Source of the DNA: CAG-791 sp963605745
GTDB lineage: Bacteria; Bacillota; Clostridia; Lachnospirales; Lachnospiraceae
Direction: 5' to 3'
NCBI GenBank assembly: GCA_963605745.1
Contig: CAVCWT010000003.1
Span: 1-64,000, forward strand
Length of the DNA: 64,000 bases
The notes below the pieces were generated by a model. The model was not told the origin of the DNA. It saw nothing but the letters and a program-made list of their open reading frames with translations, and ran no database searches. Shown here one piece after another: positions 34,901 through 43,812 of the stretch. Each line of letters starts with the position of its first letter. The stretch's first letter is position 1. A program made the translations under genes and the position numbers.

Positions 34901-36031
34901 ATGCTGCCTCATGAAGAGGAACAACTGAATCGCAGGAGTCTGTGGCTACGGCTGCGCTGGCAGCTGTGGTGGATTCCGGCTATGACGGCAGCTGGGGCCC
35001 TTGTTGCAGCGCTTCTCTACATGGGAATCTGGCTGGGAGTCAGCGGCGAGCGCCAGTACCGCCAGAATTCAAAGTATTATCTGACCTTCGGGAACGATGC
35101 GGCAGGCAACCCGCAGGATTACTACAACGACTACACCTGGAACGACCTGTTGTTCTCCATTCCGGCGATCTCGCAGGTCATTGAGACGGAGCTGCCGGAT
35201 GGCATGACGCTGGCACAGGCAAGAGAAGACATCGAGGCACAGATCCTCTCAGATGTGCGTGTTCTGACCATTCAGGTGACGAATGAGGATCCGGAGACGG
35301 TGCAGAGCCTCACAAATGCCGTGGAGGATGCACTGGTCCGCTACGGGAGCAATGCAGAGGAATTTCAGAAAATCGAGTATCTCTCTTCGGATGAGGTTCA
35401 GCAGGTTGTCGTGACGGATCGCAGTCAGAGTGCACTGATTCTGGGAGGCCTGTTGGGGTTTCTCCTTAGCATCTGCGGAATCTGGCTACGGGAGCTTTTG
35501 GATGACGGAATTTACTGCCCGGAGGAGGCGGTAAGGCGTTACCACCTGCCGGTACTCCTGACGATCTGCAGGAGCCTAAATAGCCAAAAGGAGAAAGAGA
35601 AAGATGCACTTCCTGCATTTTTGACAGTAGAAAATCAGGCTGAGGCAGATTTCCTGCGACAGGAGCAGAAGGATTTGCAGCTCGTCTGCGAGGATGAGAG
35701 CCTGGCCAAGGAAACAGCAGAAAAATTGCAGCGCGAATACGGAATCACCTGCAGCTGTGTCAGCGCAGAAAAGGCACTGGCCGGGAAAGGGGACTCTGAG
35801 CAAGCAGCTGCAGAGATGGAACACAACAAGAGGCTTCTTACCGTAGTGATTCCTTTTGGCTGCAGAGTCGGGACACGGACAGAACATTTGCTGGAGCAGC
35901 TGCAGGCTCGCGGGACAACACCTGCCGGTCTGGTCCTTGCAGAGGCGGACGGAAGGTTCCTGCAGGCATATTATGATAATACCAGGGGCAAAAGGTCCAA
36001 AGCTCCGATGAGAACTTGTTCTCATGAGTAG
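34901..36031 (+). CDS. Wzz/CapA-like polysaccharide chain-length protein
   Basis: The 376-residue product has an N-terminal membrane helix (about 22-47), an external coiled region, a second helix (about 180-203) and a cytoplasmic tail. This matches Wzz-type co-polymerases of Firmicutes. The tail lacks Walker motifs, and no tyrosine kinase partner is encoded nearby. The last 16 or so codons (TRGKRSKAPMRTCSHE) are read from a dispersed repeat beginning at 35981, so the native C-terminus has been replaced. CAGGAGACGAGC supports ATG 34901. Confidence 0.75.
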   Translation: MLPHEEEQLNRRSLWLRLRWQLWWIPAMTAAGALVAALLYMGIWLGVSGERQYRQNSKYYLTFGNDAAGNPQDYYNDYTWNDLLFSIPAISQVIETELPDGMTLAQAREDIEAQILSDVRVLTIQVTNEDPETVQSLTNAVEDALVRYGSNAEEFQKIEYLSSDEVQQVVVTDRSQSALILGGLLGFLLSICGIWLRELLDDGIYCPEEAVRRYHLPVLLTICRSLNSQKEKEKDALPAFLTVENQAEADFLRQEQKDLQLVCEDESLAKETAEKLQREYGITCSCVSAEKALAGKGDSEQAAAEMEHNKRLLTVVIPFGCRVGTRTEHLLEQLQARGTTPAGLVLAEADGRFLQAYYDNTRGKRSKAPMRTCSHE

Positions 36032-36185
36032 CTTTGACCTTGGGACCCGCCAAAACATGAGTAAGTAGCCATTTTTCGCAGAAAAATGAGCGGATTACGA
36101 ATGTTTTGAGATTGCGGGAGCGCAAAGCGCGGAGCAATCCGGGTATCACCAGGGGCAAAAGGTCCAAAGCTCCGATGAGAGCTTG
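35981..36185 (+). repeat. Dispersed 190-bp-class repeat, copy 1, bounded by 38-bp direct repeats
   Basis: The ends 35981-36018 and 36148-36185 are the same 38 bases (ACCAGGGGCAAAAGG...) with one mismatch. Between them lie GACCTTGGGACCCGCCAAAA, ATGAGTAAGTAGCCATTTTT and a GC hairpin near 36112-36143. An inverted copy is at 51857-52048. Confidence 0.8.
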
Positions 36186-36206
36186 ATTAATACAGTAATC
36201 AGAACC

Positions 36207-37061
36207 ATGAACGAGAATACGATCAACATTCGCATAGATCAGGCAGAGACAGATCCAAAGACGGGCCGCATTCAAAGGCCTCAGCTCGAGGTTCTGGTCG
36301 CTGCACTGCAGGAAAATGATATTACCCTGGCGGATCGGATGAACCTCTCCACAGAGGCTGTGATCTGCAACCAGTGTCAGGAAGTCTCCTACCGGGAATT
36401 CGTAAGAAAAGGGAGACGAATCCGTTCCCTTTCCTTTAATGAAAGAGGAGTCGGTCGCAACCGCAACAATGCCCTCATGCGGGCCGATGCCGATTACGTG
36501 CTCTTTGGCGATGAAGATATCGTCTATAACGATGACTACGAAGAAGCCGTCCTGAATGCCTTCCGGGATAACCCAAAGGCAGATATCCTGCTCTTTAATG
36601 TATGGGCAGTGGAGGATCGGCGTACCTACGAAAACCGCAAGGTCAAAAGAGTTCGCTGGTACAACTACGGCCGCTATCCTACCTACGCCATCGGAGCAAG
36701 GCTTGACAGCCTGCGGAAGGCCAATGTGTGGTTCTCCCTGTTGTTCGGCGGCGGCGCCGCCTACTCCAACGGAGAAGACAGCATGTTCCTTCACGACTGC
36801 CTGCAAAAAGGACTGAAGCTCTATGCGGTTCCGACCGAGATCGGACACGAGGCAGCCAGGGAGGACAACTCCTCCACGTGGTTTACCGGATATAATGAGA
36901 AATTCTTTTACGACAGAGGTGTATTGTATCACTACCTGTACGGACCGCTGCAGCAGCTGTGGGCGCTGCGCTTTCTGATCAAGAATCGCAAGACGATGTG
37001 CAGTGAACTCTCGGTGAAGGACGCCTACCGGATTATGAAACGAGGAATGCGGGAAGCGTAG
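36207..37061 (+). CDS. Family 2-like glycosyltransferase
   Basis: The 284-residue product has a shortened GT-A pattern: LEVLVAALQENDI, VICNQCQ, SFNERGVGRNRNNALMRADA and YVLFGDEDIVYNDDY (DxD-like), then NGEDSMFLHDCL acceptor-side residues. It resembles the EPS glycosyltransferases whose first strand normally lies at the very N-terminus. Here about 25 extra residues precede it, coming straight after the repeat at 35981-36185. No clear ribosome site exists for ATG 36207 or for TTG 36183, so the 5' end may be damaged or poorly translated. Confidence 0.7.
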   Translation: MNENTINIRIDQAETDPKTGRIQRPQLEVLVAALQENDITLADRMNLSTEAVICNQCQEVSYREFVRKGRRIRSLSFNERGVGRNRNNALMRADADYVLFGDEDIVYNDDYEEAVLNAFRDNPKADILLFNVWAVEDRRTYENRKVKRVRWYNYGRYPTYAIGARLDSLRKANVWFSLLFGGGAAYSNGEDSMFLHDCLQKGLKLYAVPTEIGHEAAREDNSSTWFTGYNEKFFYDRGVLYHYLYGPLQQLWALRFLIKNRKTMCSELSVKDAYRIMKRGMREA

Positions 37062-37204
37062 CTGCCGATCGTGTGCCTGCTGTGACAAGGTGGCGGCAGA
37101 ATGTCCGGCCGCCTGATGACGAATGCAGTAGAGTGTCCCGGCAGCGGACATCTCCGCAAGGACCCGTCACAGGCAGGCATATGAACCAGGAATGATATTT
37201 ACAG

Positions 37205-38434
37205 ATGGCACTATATATTGGCATTGCGGCAGCGGTGACGCTGGCCGCAGTCATCGTGAACAAGGAAGAGGGAATGCCCTCTGGATCAAGGGGGGCTCTG
37301 CTGCGCAGATCCTGCCTTTTTCTCATTGCACTGATTCTCATTGTGCCGGCGGTGCTGCGGCAGGAAACCGGCAATGACTACCTTCGCTACGTGGAATTCT
37401 TCCATCTGGCCTCGATCGATGCCTATGTTCCGACAGAAGTCGGCTTTAACCTTCTGGCCAAGGCCGTCTATCGGCTCTGCGGTTTCGAGAACTACCTGCT
37501 GCTTTTTGCTGTCTATGCTGTCCTGACCATTGTGCTGATGCTCTGGGCACTGCGAAGGCAGGCAGAGAATTACGCCCTGAGCGTTTTTCTTTTCATGATG
37601 TTCGGCTATTATTTTCAGAGCTTCAACACCATGCGGTATTATTTTGCATTGTCGATTGCACTGATAGCAATGACCTGCCTTTTGCGGCGAAGGTATGCGG
37701 CCTTTGTCCTTCTCATCGCAGTGGCAGCGCTGTTTCACAAGACGGCGCTCGTTACCCTGGTGTTGTATCCGTTGTCTGTGATCCGCTGGCGCAAAAGATA
37801 CGTTGCCGCAGCCGGGATTCTCGGGTGTCTTACCTTGCTGTTTCATGAAAAGGTGCTGCAGCTGCTGGTTGCCTTGTATCCTTCCTGGGAGGGAACAGGA
37901 GACCTTGCGGCCGGAACCAGCGTTTCCTGGGTGAATATCGCCAAATGCAGCGCAGTTCTGCTGCTGGCTCTTTTGGTGATGCGCCGGGAGCGGAGAAAAG
38001 ACCGCACAGAAACGGAGAATACTAAGGAAATTACCGGCAAAGCTCCGGCGGCGGATACTACAGCAGGAGCAACAATTGAAGATAGAAAAAGAACCGGAAT
38101 GGACGTCTCCCGTCAGCTGCAAATGTATTGGAACGCGAGCCTGATCGGACTCGGTCTGTACGTTTTTGGCTGGTTTATCCCGGAGGTTTCCAGAATCTGT
38201 TATTATCTGACCTTTACACAGGTCTTTTATATTCCTATGCTGCTGAGAAGGCTTTCCGGGGATGAAAAGGGAGTTCGCCTGCGGCGCATTCTGACGGGGC
38301 TCGTGATTCTGGCGGGGATCACGTATTTTGCCTTATTCCTGAAGACGGCCTATCGGGATACGATCAAGATTCTGCCGTACAAGAGCTTTCTGTTCCACGA
38401 GCTGAACCAGACACCGTCAGGGAGTGTTGGCTAA
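37205..38434 (+). CDS. EpsG/Wzy-like polysaccharide polymerase
   Basis: The 409-residue protein has about ten hydrophobic segments and the EpsG-type motif RQETGNDYLRYVEFF near residue 55, with FQSFNTMRYYFALSIAL and LFHKTALVTL further on. These belong to membrane polymerases that join lipid-linked repeat units. A hydrophilic loop near residues 265-300 is rich in Lys, Arg and Thr. Its ribosome site (AGGA, 13 bases away) is weak. No flippase gene is found in the cluster. Confidence 0.82.
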   Translation: MALYIGIAAAVTLAAVIVNKEEGMPSGSRGALLRRSCLFLIALILIVPAVLRQETGNDYLRYVEFFHLASIDAYVPTEVGFNLLAKAVYRLCGFENYLLLFAVYAVLTIVLMLWALRRQAENYALSVFLFMMFGYYFQSFNTMRYYFALSIALIAMTCLLRRRYAAFVLLIAVAALFHKTALVTLVLYPLSVIRWRKRYVAAAGILGCLTLLFHEKVLQLLVALYPSWEGTGDLAAGTSVSWVNIAKCSAVLLLALLVMRRERRKDRTETENTKEITGKAPAADTTAGATIEDRKRTGMDVSRQLQMYWNASLIGLGLYVFGWFIPEVSRICYYLTFTQVFYIPMLLRRLSGDEKGVRLRRILTGLVILAGITYFALFLKTAYRDTIKILPYKSFLFHELNQTPSGSVG

Positions 38435-38449
38435 GCGGCCGCCACATCG

Positions 38450-38491
38450 AGGTTTTCCGATGGAAAATCGAGATGGGTGCTAAACAGTTAC
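38450..38491 (+). repeat. Right end of the MITE-like repeat before a glycosyltransferase gene
   Basis: A hairpin GGTTTTCCGATGGAAAATC is followed by GGTGCTAAACAGTTAC (38476-38491), 41 bases before the next start codon. Confidence 0.6.
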
Positions 38492-38532
38492 GATTTTTTG
38501 AACAACCTTCTGCAGCATGGAAGGAGGAGATC

Positions 38533-39348
38533 ATGAGAACACCCTGCATCAGCATTATCACGCCGTGTTATCAAGCGGGGGACAAGCTGCTCGAAACCAT
38601 ACGGAGCGTATTGACGCAGACCTTTGAGGACTACGAAATTATTGTCAAGGACGCCGGCTCCACGGACGGCAGTGTGGAACGGCTGCCGGCAGATCCCAGA
38701 ATCCGGCTGATCTGCAGTAAGGACGGCGGCATATATGAGGGAATGAACCAGGCCATTGCCGCGGCGGGCGGCGAGTATCTGTATTTTCTCAACTGCGGAG
38801 ACCGGCTGCATGACCGATATGTTCTGCAAAGGGTCGGCGAGGCCATTGAAAAGAGGGAGTCCGGAACGGACGAAACGCCCTGCATTTACTATGGAGATGT
38901 CATGGAAATGCAGACCGGACAGAGAGTAAATGCCAAACCTGCAATGACACATTTTGCCATGTATCGCAATCTCCCCTGCCATCAGGCCTGCGTGTACAGC
39001 AGAGAGCTGTTCAAGGAAAGGCAGTTTAATACCGAATTCCGTGTGCGTGCCGACTACGAGCATTTTCTGTGGAGCGTGATTCGGGGTGGTGCCCATACGG
39101 TTGCCATGGATCTGGTCATGGCAGATTATGAGGGCGGAGGTTTTTCGGAAACGAAGGAGAATCGCAGACAATCTGCAAAAGAGCACCGGAAAATCACGGA
39201 AATGTACTTTGGCAAAGGAGAACTGCTGCGGTTCCGTCTGGCGATGCTGCTGAGTCTGCAGCCGCTGCGGGCACGACTCGCCTCCTCGAGGCGAACGGCG
39301 GCCTTGTATGACGCAGTCAAAAATACGGTCTACCGCAAGAGATCATAG
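38533..39348 (+). CDS. Family 2 glycosyltransferase
   Basis: The 271-residue product has the GT2 start ISIITPCYQAGDKLLETIRS, IVKDAGSTDGS, and YLYFLNCGDRLHD in the metal-binding position (CGD replaces DxD), consistent with the WcaA/putative colanic-acid-type branch. AAGGAGG directly before ATG 38533 fixes the start against an upstream frame opening at 38473. It is soluble and acts at the inner membrane face during repeat-unit assembly. Confidence 0.88.
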   Translation: MRTPCISIITPCYQAGDKLLETIRSVLTQTFEDYEIIVKDAGSTDGSVERLPADPRIRLICSKDGGIYEGMNQAIAAAGGEYLYFLNCGDRLHDRYVLQRVGEAIEKRESGTDETPCIYYGDVMEMQTGQRVNAKPAMTHFAMYRNLPCHQACVYSRELFKERQFNTEFRVRADYEHFLWSVIRGGAHTVAMDLVMADYEGGGFSETKENRRQSAKEHRKITEMYFGKGELLRFRLAMLLSLQPLRARLASSRRTAALYDAVKNTVYRKRS

Positions 39349-39351
39349 ATT

Positions 39352-40656
39352 ATGAAGGTTTTATGGTTATGTAACATTATGCTGCCGGTTTTTGCACAGG
39401 CAGAAGGTCTGCCGTTTTCGAATCGAGAGGGATGGCTGACCGGCTGTTTTCACCGGCTGGTGAACGAGAAAAAAGAGGCAGGCAAGGACGACAATCTGAT
39501 CGAGCTGGGAGTCTGCGTACCGGTTCCGCAGTCCCTTGCAGGCTGCAGGAAAGAGATCGAAGGGGCGGTATTCTACGGCTATACAGAGAATCTGAATACA
39601 CCGGAAGCCTATGACAGTCACCTGGTACCGCGTTTTCTGGAAATTCTGGAGGACTTTAAACCGGATATTGTTCATATCTTCGGAACGGAATTCCCCCATG
39701 CGCTGGCCATGGTTCGCGCATTTGGGAATCCGGATAGAACGATGGTTGGAATCCAGGGACTGTGCGGTGCCATTGCAGATGACTATATGGCAGAGCTGCC
39801 CTACAAGGTCCAGAGAGCGAGGACCTTCCGGGACGTTGTCCGCAAGGATTCCCTGAAGGATCAGCAGCGCAAATTTCGCCGCCGTGCGGAGAATGAACGC
39901 CAGACACTCCTGGGAGTGCACCACATTACGGGACGCACAACCTTTGACCGGGAGGGAACGCTCTCTATTCAGCCGGAAGCTGTTTACCACCTGATGAATG
40001 AGACAATGCGGCCGGAATTCTATGAAGGCCGATGGGATTTGAACGGAGTGGAGCGCCACAGCATTTTCCTGAGCCAGGGAGATTATCCGCTGAAGGGCTT
40101 TCACTTTGTGCTGCAGGCAATGCCAAAGATTCTGGAACAGTTCCCGGATGCCATGCTGTATGTGGCCGGCAATTCCATCATCGGTGACGTGGGCGGGCAG
40201 ATTCCGGCCAAAAAACTGCCGGAATGCCTGTGGATTACGGCCTACGGAAGATTCCTTAAAAAGCTGATCCGGGAAGGCGGCCTGGAAGAGCATGTGATAA
40301 TGCTGGGGCCGTTGACAGCAGAGGAAATGAAGGCGAGATATATGAAGAGCCACATCTTTGTCTGCCCGTCTGTTGTAGAGAACTCTCCGAATTCTCTTTG
40401 TGAGGCCATGCTCCTTGGAGTTCCTGTGATCGCATCCAGAACCGGCGGAATTCCGGATCTTGTGGAAAACGGAGAGGAAGGACTGTTGTTCCCGGCAGGA
40501 GATGTGGAAGCCATGACCGATGACATCTGCAACCTGTTCGAAAACGATCAGTTCGCCTGCCGCCTGGCCAGTGCGGCCCACAAGGAGGCAGTGGTGCGGC
40601 ACAATCCGCACACCAATTATCTGCGGATTCTGGAAATCTACCGGAGCATTGTATGA
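39352..40656 (+). CDS. Family 4-like glycosyltransferase
   Basis: The 434-residue GT-B protein has an N-terminal domain starting LWLCNIMLP with DIVHIFGTEFPHALAM. The C-terminal nucleotide-sugar domain has YVAGNSI, VIMLGPLTAEEMKARY and the GT4 signature VVENSPNSLCEAMLLGVPVI followed by ASRTGGIPDLVENGEEG. It starts four bases after the previous stop and is probably translationally coupled to it. The sugar and acceptor are unknown. Confidence 0.88.
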   Translation: MKVLWLCNIMLPVFAQAEGLPFSNREGWLTGCFHRLVNEKKEAGKDDNLIELGVCVPVPQSLAGCRKEIEGAVFYGYTENLNTPEAYDSHLVPRFLEILEDFKPDIVHIFGTEFPHALAMVRAFGNPDRTMVGIQGLCGAIADDYMAELPYKVQRARTFRDVVRKDSLKDQQRKFRRRAENERQTLLGVHHITGRTTFDREGTLSIQPEAVYHLMNETMRPEFYEGRWDLNGVERHSIFLSQGDYPLKGFHFVLQAMPKILEQFPDAMLYVAGNSIIGDVGGQIPAKKLPECLWITAYGRFLKKLIREGGLEEHVIMLGPLTAEEMKARYMKSHIFVCPSVVENSPNSLCEAMLLGVPVIASRTGGIPDLVENGEEGLLFPAGDVEAMTDDICNLFENDQFACRLASAAHKEAVVRHNPHTNYLRILEIYRSIV

Positions 40657-40746
40657 CATTACGTATAACAGTGTATGTCCGCTGCCGGGACATCATGCCG
40701 CCTTTTGGCAGAGCCTGAATTCATCGCTCAAAAAATGTGGAGTATC

Positions 40747-42051
40747 ATGACACCTACGGTTGTATTCGCAGCAAATTACATCAATCACCACCAGATTCCT
40801 TTCTGCGAGGCACTGCTCGGCCGGGTCGGCGAGGATTTTACCTTTGTGCAGTTGGAGGAGATGGAACAGGAACGCCTGAACATGGGGTGGCAGGACCGCT
40901 CCGAAGAACTCCCCTGGGTTCTCAAGTGGAGCAGTGACAGGAAGGAGGCAGAACGAGAGATTCTGTCCTGCGATCTGTTCCTGTGCGGCTGGGCGCCGCA
41001 GGTGCGGCACTTGATTGACCGGCGAATGCAGCTGCACCGCCCGGTATTCCAGATCAGCGAGAGAATCTACAAGGATGGACAGTGGAAGGCCATTTCACCC
41101 CGGGGCCTTGTGGACAAATATAAGACCTTTACCCGTTTTCGAAAGGATCCGTATTTTCTGTTGTGCGCAGGAGCCTATGTCGGTTCGGACTATGGTATTA
41201 TCCATGCCTTTCCGGATAAAAAATACCGCTGGGGATATTTCCCGCCGATGCGGGTTTATGAGGGAGAGCGGCCGCCGATTCGCCGCAGAGGAGCGGCAGA
41301 TACGGCAGAACTCATCTGGGCCGGCCGGTTTGTGGATTTCAAACATGTAGAACGTGTGCTATCTCTGGCCGCCCGCCTGCAGCAAGGCGGCAAAAGGTTC
41401 TGCCTGCACATTGCAGGCGACGGCGACAGGGAGACAGCAGACAAGGCGCACCGCTTTGTGGAGCAAAACGGTTTGGAGGAGGTCGTTATTTTCCATGGCT
41501 TTCAATCTCCGGACGCAGTGCGGGAACTGATGGAGTCGTGCGACATCTTTGTGCTCACCAGTGATCACGGGGAAGGCTGGGGAGCCGTCCTGAACGAAGC
41601 CATGAACAGCGGCTGTGCACCGGTAGCCGGGGCGCAGGCCGGAGCTGTACCTTACCTGATTCAGAACAGCATCAACGGCTATGTCTATGCAGATGGAGAT
41701 GAGAATGACCTGGTCTGGAAGGTGGAGCGGCTGATCGATGACACGGAGCTGTGTGAACGATTTGCTGAGCTCTCCTATCGGAGAATCCGGAGCCTGTGGA
41801 ATGCGGAGGTTGCGGCAGAACGGTTTCTGGATTTTGGAGAGAGCGTGCTGGAGCTGTGCGAGAAGAGGAGACGGAAAGCGCTGCGCGGCGAAAAGGTGTC
41901 GGCACTGGATATTCAGCGCCTGGACAGAGAGCTGCCGGCAGAAGGACCGATGAGCAAGGATCCTTGCCTGAAACCGTTCCTGTCCGTTCCGAGGATGGCA
42001 GACAAGAGCGGCTCCCTGGTGGGTGAGCTGCTGCAGGAAGAGGACGAGTGA
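40747..42051 (+). CDS. Family 4 glycosyltransferase
   Basis: The 434-residue GT-B protein has AANYINHHQIPFCEALL at the start, AELIWAGRFVDFKHVERVL, LHIAGDGDRE, VIFHGFQ, and the signature LTSDHGEGWGAVLNEAMNSG followed by AGAQAGAVPYLIQN. The C-terminal 50 residues (from about KRRRKALRG) form a charged extension beyond the fold. GGAG lies five bases before ATG 40747; an upstream in-frame start at 40675 is less likely. Confidence 0.88.
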   Translation: MTPTVVFAANYINHHQIPFCEALLGRVGEDFTFVQLEEMEQERLNMGWQDRSEELPWVLKWSSDRKEAEREILSCDLFLCGWAPQVRHLIDRRMQLHRPVFQISERIYKDGQWKAISPRGLVDKYKTFTRFRKDPYFLLCAGAYVGSDYGIIHAFPDKKYRWGYFPPMRVYEGERPPIRRRGAADTAELIWAGRFVDFKHVERVLSLAARLQQGGKRFCLHIAGDGDRETADKAHRFVEQNGLEEVVIFHGFQSPDAVRELMESCDIFVLTSDHGEGWGAVLNEAMNSGCAPVAGAQAGAVPYLIQNSINGYVYADGDENDLVWKVERLIDDTELCERFAELSYRRIRSLWNAEVAAERFLDFGESVLELCEKRRRKALRGEKVSALDIQRLDRELPAEGPMSKDPCLKPFLSVPRMADKSGSLVGELLQEEDE

Positions 42052-42064
42052 GAATTATCCGGCC

Positions 42065-42131
42065 AGTTATTTTGCAAACGCTGTACTGGGTTTTCTGCAG
42101 GAAAACCCAGGTGCGGGTGCTGAATAGTTGC
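42065..42131 (+). repeat. CAAACGCTGT motif and right-end repeat before a glycosyltransferase gene
   Basis: TTTTGCAAACGCTGT (42070-42084) lies in a CCAG/CTGG inverted repeat. GGGTTTTCTGCAGGAAAACCC forms a hairpin, and GGGTGCTGAATAGTTG (42114-42129) is a degenerate MITE-like end. Confidence 0.5.
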
Positions 42132-42212
42132 CATGAATCCGTCCGCGGGATGCCCGATTCATGTTGAAATCAAAAGACCCTAAACCGATCTATTAATGTG
42201 GGGGAGATGTAT

Positions 42213-43229
42213 ATGCAGGAATTAATCTCGGTGATCGTGCCGGTCTATAATTCAGAACAATTCTTGCGGGAAACCGTGGAGAGCATCTGTGCGCAGACAG
42301 ACACCAATTATGAGGTACTGCTGGTGGATGATGGCTCAAAGGACGGCTCTCTGGCACTGTGCCGCGAACTGGAATCCGAGTATTCCTGCATTCGCGTTAT
42401 CCATCAGGCCAATGCCGGGCCCTCCGCGGCCCGCAATACCGGCGTGCAGGAAGCCAGGGGCGAGTACATAAGCTTTGTGGATTCCGATGATTTCATTAAG
42501 CCGGACATGCTCGCGAATCTTAGGTCCGGCATGGAGAAAATGCGCAGGCAGGGCAAGGTCAACGTACAGATTCAGATCGGGCGCGAGGAGATTGATGAGG
42601 ACGGAAATGTGCTGCCGGCTGCCATTATCCCACCGGATGAGCCGGTACTGATCCCGCCGGTTCTGTTCATACAGAGTATGCTCCTGTACACAGGAGATGC
42701 ATCCTTTTGCACCAAGCTGACACCGCGAAGAATCCTGCTGGAGCATCCTTTTGAGGTAGGAGCCCTGGCCGAAGACTTTCGTCTGGTAACCCATCTGGTG
42801 GATGTGCTGGACGGCATCTACAGCCTGCCGCAGATCGGATACCGCGTGGTACACCGAAAGGGGAGCCTTACCAGAAGGAGTAAGGTGAGCCAGTTCTCCA
42901 GAGTCTATGTGGCCATCGTCGAGGCCGGCGATTATGTAGAACAGGAACTCGTCCCCCGGTACCCTAAGCTGGAGGTAGCCGCCAAACGCTTTGCCCTGTA
43001 TGAGCGGCTGGACTATATGCTGCACGTGCCGATTCGGGACATGAACCGCCAAAATACGTTCTACCGGAACGTTCTGCAATACCTGCGTGACAACCATGCG
43101 GCGATTCAGGATAATCCGTACCTGTCCCATCGCGACCGCCTGTACCTTAAATTACTGTCGGCCGCACCGGTTCTCGTGCGCAGGATCCATCGCCTCACCA
43201 TGCGGCTGCGCGGAATTCCTGTGACGTAG
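42213..43229 (+). CDS. Family 2 glycosyltransferase
   Basis: The 338-residue product has a textbook GT2 N-terminus: ISVIVPVYNSEQFLRETVES, LLVDDGSKDGS, ANAGPSAARNTGVQEARG and YISFVDSDDFIKPDML (DxD). The C-terminal third is helical and basic. GGGGGAG at 42200-42206 supports ATG 42213 over GTG 42198 and ATG 42207. It is the last gene of the polysaccharide cluster. Confidence 0.9.
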   Translation: MQELISVIVPVYNSEQFLRETVESICAQTDTNYEVLLVDDGSKDGSLALCRELESEYSCIRVIHQANAGPSAARNTGVQEARGEYISFVDSDDFIKPDMLANLRSGMEKMRRQGKVNVQIQIGREEIDEDGNVLPAAIIPPDEPVLIPPVLFIQSMLLYTGDASFCTKLTPRRILLEHPFEVGALAEDFRLVTHLVDVLDGIYSLPQIGYRVVHRKGSLTRRSKVSQFSRVYVAIVEAGDYVEQELVPRYPKLEVAAKRFALYERLDYMLHVPIRDMNRQNTFYRNVLQYLRDNHAAIQDNPYLSHRDRLYLKLLSAAPVLVRRIHRLTMRLRGIPVT

Positions 43230-43365
43230 TGTATCGCCCCACTCGTGGACGGATGCATGCGTACTGGCAGATGTCAGGTTTACCACCATTTCAGTATCGG
43301 CCACTCGTGGACAGATACATGATGGAACCCTTCAGGGGCTAAACAGGCACGTGTGACGAATGAAT
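43230..43365 (+). repeat. Direct repeat pair and MITE-like end upstream of a structured RNA
   Basis: GTATCG followed by CCACTCGTGGAC occurs near 43231-43252 and again near 43293-43313; CCACTCGTGG is itself a small palindrome. GGGGCTAAACAGGCAC (43335-43350) is a degenerate MITE-like right end. Confidence 0.5.
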
Positions 43366-43610
43366 CTGCGGTTTGCGGCAGGGCGGCAAGACGTGCGCAG
43401 GCGCGACCCTGCGGAACACGAAAAGGGACGAAATCCCGGCTGGCTGCAGCGACAGCGTAGTGGGACGAGAACATGGCGGCGGGGAGCGTTGCGTGCGGGT
43501 GTGCCAGCCCCGGTGCTGTTCTCCAGCTCCGTAAAGGCGAGCGAAAACGTGCGTTAAGAGTCGCAGGGCCCAGCGACGCGCATGCTTGCCACCCAGCCGC
43601 AAACCAGATA
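43366..43610 (+). ncRNA. Candidate structured non-coding RNA with pseudoknot
   Basis: A closing stem joins the ends: GGTTTGCGGC (43370-43379) with GCCGCAAACC (43596-43605), then GGG (43381-43383) with CCC (43592-43594), then GGCAAG (43385-43390) with CTTGCC (43585-43590), separated by single mismatches. Internal hairpins are CGCAGG/CCTGCG (43396-43413), GGGA/TCCC (43425-43437) and GTCGC/GCGAC (43560-43577). GGCTGGC (43438-43444) pairs with GCCAGCC (43503-43509), while GAGAACA (43467-43473) pairs with TGTTCTC (43517-43523), crossing it as a pseudoknot. No plausible protein is encoded. The signatures of RNase P RNA and tmRNA are absent, and I do not recognise the family. Confidence 0.6.
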
Positions 43611-43707
43611 TACACAGATAAGGCGTACAATATGAAAAACATATAACTATACGCTGTACCATGGCCAGTCGGTCGTGTTTTGTCTGGTAAAATACACGGC
43701 TGCGGTC

Positions 43708-43713
43708 TATAAT
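43708..43713 (+). promoter_or_regulatory. Possible -10 box of ilvE
   Basis: TATAAT at 43708-43713 lies about 100 bases before the ilvE start. The upstream TGGTAA at 16-base spacing is a poor -35. The rest of 43611-43812 shows a hairpin near 43622-43655 and no T-box signature. Confidence 0.4.
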
Positions 43714-43812
43714 AGTTGCTAATTATTCTTTACGAAGGATATTTGTGGATAACTCAATCGCGGGCGAGAAAACGAATTTCCACCCGGGTGATTCCAGAGG
43801 AGGAAGATCAAC

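Noticed and set aside
43366..43610. RNase P RNA or tmRNA
   Set aside because: The conserved RNase P cores and the tmRNA tRNA-like end and tag frame are absent, although the fold is complex.
43611..43812. T-box or other amino acid riboswitch before ilvE
   Set aside because: No T-box sequence, specifier loop layout or terminator/antiterminator pair was found.
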